The notes beneath the pieces are model-generated. The model saw nothing but the letters and a program-made list of their open reading frames with translations. It was not told where the DNA came from and ran no database searches. A DNA stretch of 64,000 nt from Allacma fusca (lineage: Eukaryota > Arthropoda > Collembola > Symphypleona > Sminthuridae). Of the stretch, positions 61,679 to 64,000 are shown one piece after another. Both the position numbers and the translations under genes were made by a program. Within the stretch, counting starts at the first letter, position 1. Every line of letters begins with the position of its first letter. The stretch covers positions 45,667,131-45,731,130 of the forward strand of contig OX359247.1 in NCBI GenBank assembly GCA_947179485.1, given 5' to 3'.

Positions 61679-61742
61679 TCAAATGGAATCAATTTGCTTT
61701 TTCCAGTTCTATTTTTTCTTCCTAAAGCATTCTGTGTAAAAG

Positions 61743-62420
61743 GTTCAAGCTTGATAAAGGTATTTGTGTTCCCGTCGGGAACCGGGAACATCCTCGTTCC
61801 CACACCCGTTACACGCTTCACGTTCCCGGGAGCTACGCATCCTACGACAAAAATGCACGGCTTCCCTCGTTAAAGTGTTGAGATAATCATTTTACGTAAG
61901 CGACTTGAGCCGTTTCGCATATTGTCAGTTGGCATCGCATAGTCGTGATTTCCACCTACTCTAGCTTGGAAGATGCAAGTCATTGCAAAACTCATAGTGG
62001 GAATCGTTTAAGAAGTCTTCCTGCAGCTTTTTCGGCAACGCTTAGACGTTTAGTTTGATGACCATTTTAAATAGTACCTAAATCTATTGTTGCATGGTAC
62101 GTATGCATAAGTATTGCTAAATCAATAAAAATATGATGAAAAAAATTGATTTACACTAACTGCACTGGTCCCGGGAACGAGTCCGGGTTCAAGGGATTCG
62201 GGATCGGGATTGGGAGCAAATTTTATCTGATTTCGGGTTCGGGATCGGGATCGGGTTTGAGATCAACGATTCAAGCATATTTAAAATCTGGGTTTTTGTG
62301 CACATGATCCCAGTATTTCGGGAACGGGTTCTGGTGTGAGTCCGAAAATATTGATGACCCGATTTTCGGGATCGGGTTCGGGAATGGGATCAAACTTTTC
62401 GTTCCCACAAGTAGCTCTAA
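61743..62420. mobile_element. Probable hAT-like element, GTTCCC/GGGATC arrays
   Basis: It separates units B and C. GTTCCC-type words are dense at 61770-61840, and GGGATCGGGTTCGGG-type words at 62165-62405. The right end reads GTAGCTCTA before the duplicated segment, resembling the TAGAGCT ends of the element at 40234. A matching left end was not found, so the element may be truncated. Confidence 0.5.
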
Positions 62421-63006
62421 GCCACAACCTCTCTCCATATGCAAGACATGGATAAGGAAAATCAGTGTGTTGGAGCATTTAGTACAAAATCCATTAACTA
62501 CTAGCTTCATTTATTATACCGTATCTATAGCATTCCAAAAATTACTGAAAATCGTATTTGATCAAATTAATAATACTGAGTAGTGGTCCCGATCTTTCAA
62601 TTCTGAATCAAAAAAACTCGATTCGATTCGATTCAATTCAATTCTGATTCATCATTTTTCGATTCAATTCAAAACATGAATTGAATCATTTCATTCAATT
62701 CACTTCATGAATGAAATCACGTAAAATGCCTTGAATCGCGATTCAAGTGATTCACGTGCATCGAATTTGTTTGCATATCCCGCTAAAAAATGCAGCTAGA
62801 AACGCATATTAAAAAAACTCGCACGTGTTTCCGAGAGACATTTTTGTTGGAAAACCGATTTATAAATTATTTCGTAAATAATAATTTGTATACATTAAAT
62901 ACATCAATTATTATTAATTATTATTACAGCATTTACTAACGATAGAATTTAGGTCATAATGGGACAGTTAATTAGCAGGATATGTAACTCGAATTTGTGA
63001 ATGTTA

Positions 63007-63365
63007 CAATCCACTCTCGTTATTAAGGGATGCTCATGGGACCTGCAAAATTTGTCCCTTATAAACATTACTCCATATACAGGAAAAACTCGATATAACG
63101 GATGGCTCTACAACGGAAATTTAGTTACACCGGACAGATTTGTTTGTCCGGCTCCCATATAAGCCATGCTAAAATTATTGCATACAACGGAAATTTTTTA
63201 TAGCGGACAAATTTTACTGGTCCCCTGGAGATCCGTTATATCGAGTTTTTCGTGTAAGCAGTGTTATACATTGTGTAAATGGGAATCGGGACGGTAAATC
63301 GCAATCCCTTATATCAAAAAATCCGCCCGGGGAAAAAAGGGTATCCCTTATAGGGAAGGTTACTG
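63007..63365. mobile_element. MITE inserted in the hAT-like element
   Basis: Flanked by TA on both sides (63005-63006 and 63366-63367). Ends CAATCCACTCTCGTTATTAA and the inverse of CAGTAACCTTCCCTATAAGG form imperfect terminal repeats. Pogo/mariner-type by its TA target. Confidence 0.65.
63080..63254. mobile_element. Pogo/Tigger-like MITE, 175 bp, nested in the previous MITE
   Basis: TA-flanked (63078-63079 and 63255-63256). Terminal repeats AAAAACTCGATATAACGGAT and ATCCGTTATATCGAGTTTTT are perfect over 20 bp. The CTCGATATAACG core is typical of pogo/Tigger ends. Confidence 0.85.
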
Positions 63366-64000
63366 TAATGACAATTTTATACAATATTCTTCCGCTGTTT
63401 TATGTAGTCATTATAAAATCCTTAAATAAAATGTTTATGTTACCACCTTTTACGTTATGAATGATTTGAATCATCATTCGATTCAATTCATCACGCAGAA
63501 TTGAATCAAATTGAATCCTGTGAATCGTGAATTGAATCGAATCATTGTATGTCATTCAATTCATACGTTGAATTGAATCAAAACGAAATTTTTGGATTGA
63601 ATTGAAAGATTGGGACCACTAATACTGAGAACGTGTTTTTAATTTTTCTTAAGTAATTACAGCTATTACTCTTTTTATCGGAAAACTCTTCACTCAGGAT
63701 TTGTGTCTAAACAAGAGCAGTATATCATTCCGGGGCATTTAAAGAACAACTGCAGCACTTCAGTGTAGATGACAATTATATCAAAAATTGTTATATGCAA
63801 AAGTTTGCAAAATGAAATAATACATTTGTGGGTAATTTTTAATAAAAACACGAGAATTCCACTCTTGTGATGCGTCAACAGTTTCACGAGCTATTTACAA
63901 TGCTTGCAACTGAAACAGTTTTAACTGTTAATCATGTAAACAATGTAAATATATGTACATGCAGGATTTCATTTTAAGAATTTCATCCGGCTATCAATCA

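Larger units (their letters stand above)
59298..61742. repeat. Segmental repeat, unit B (interrupted by hAT copy 2)
   Basis: 59298-59442 matches unit A from 52126, and 61184-61742 matches 52448-52944. The part of A between about 52285 and 52447, with the last exon of the membrane-protein gene, is missing at or near the hAT insertion point. Confidence 0.85.
62581..63621. mobile_element. hAT-like non-autonomous element, GATTCAAT arrays, 1041 bp
   Basis: The ends TAGTGGTCCCGATCTTTCAA and its near-exact inverse TTGAAAGATTGGGACCACTA are flanked by the 8-bp duplication ATACTGAG (62573-62580 and 63622-63629). ATTGAATC/GATTCAAT words fill 62600-62760 and 63460-63600. It carries two nested smaller elements and no transposase. 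Confidence 0.92.
62421..64000. repeat. Segmental repeat, unit C (runs off the window)
   Basis: 62421-62580 matches unit A from 51795 and includes the last codons of the glycine-rich gene. After the insertion, 63630 onward continues the match with about 51955-52330. Head-to-tail with unit B. Interrupted by the element at 62581. Confidence 0.85.

Noticed and set aside
1-64000. CRISPR arrays, bacterial operons, rRNA genes
   Set aside because: No regularly spaced repeats or rRNA-like blocks were seen. Spliceosomal introns throughout show eukaryotic DNA.

Overview
The window is nuclear DNA of an arthropod, most likely a springtail (Collembola). The evidence is AT-rich intergenic DNA, short spliceosomal introns (often 45-100 bp), tandem sigma-class glutathione S-transferases, gustatory-type chemoreceptors, a WSD-type wax ester synthase/acyltransferase, and secreted intron-bearing GH130-like glycoside phosphorylase/hydrolase genes of bacterial type. 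The species assignment is inference. Most genes were rebuilt here by joining exons at GT/AG borders with matching phase, and the joins were checked by frame arithmetic.

Layout. 16-210: last exon of an unrecognised + strand gene. 830-11469: five sigma-class GST genes, all on the minus strand, with the same three-exon architecture. 12783-15518: complete CDC45 gene (10 exons, minus). 17349-19556: complete secreted M14 metallocarboxypeptidase (10 exons, minus). 21480-24943: copine (+, first exon not found). 25366-30945: SLC18B1-type MFS transporter (12 exons, minus) with a very long low-complexity N-terminus, convergent with copine. 33472-34101: 3' end of an unrecognised + strand gene. 34536-35890 and 37858-39225: two gustatory-type receptors (minus). 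43805-47571: two GH130-like genes (minus) enclosing a small cysteine-rich gene, with a decayed third GH130 fragment at 42850-43005.

From 49 kb onward transposons and duplications dominate. Two 1725-bp non-autonomous hAT elements lie in opposite orientation, each with its own 8-bp target duplication (49208-50932 and 59451-61175). They enclose a glycine-rich secreted protein gene (51335-51829), a partial membrane-protein gene on the other strand, a decayed Tc1 element with IR/DR ends (54142-55749) and the WSD acyltransferase gene (56661-58496). The DNA downstream of the glycine-rich gene is repeated twice more (from 59298 and from 62421). Both later copies were hit by hAT-like insertions, and one of those contains a MITE nested inside another MITE.

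Functional themes: detoxification (GST), extracellular digestion (carboxypeptidase, GH130), lipid acylation (WSD), chemosensation, and two housekeeping genes (CDC45, copine). No operon-like coupling is expected or seen. The most unusual structural signals are the hAT-like families whose ends each carry arrays of a family-specific six-base word, two long hairpins sharing the same outer ten bases, and coding oddities in GST1, the carboxypeptidase, the copine and the SLC18B1-like protein.
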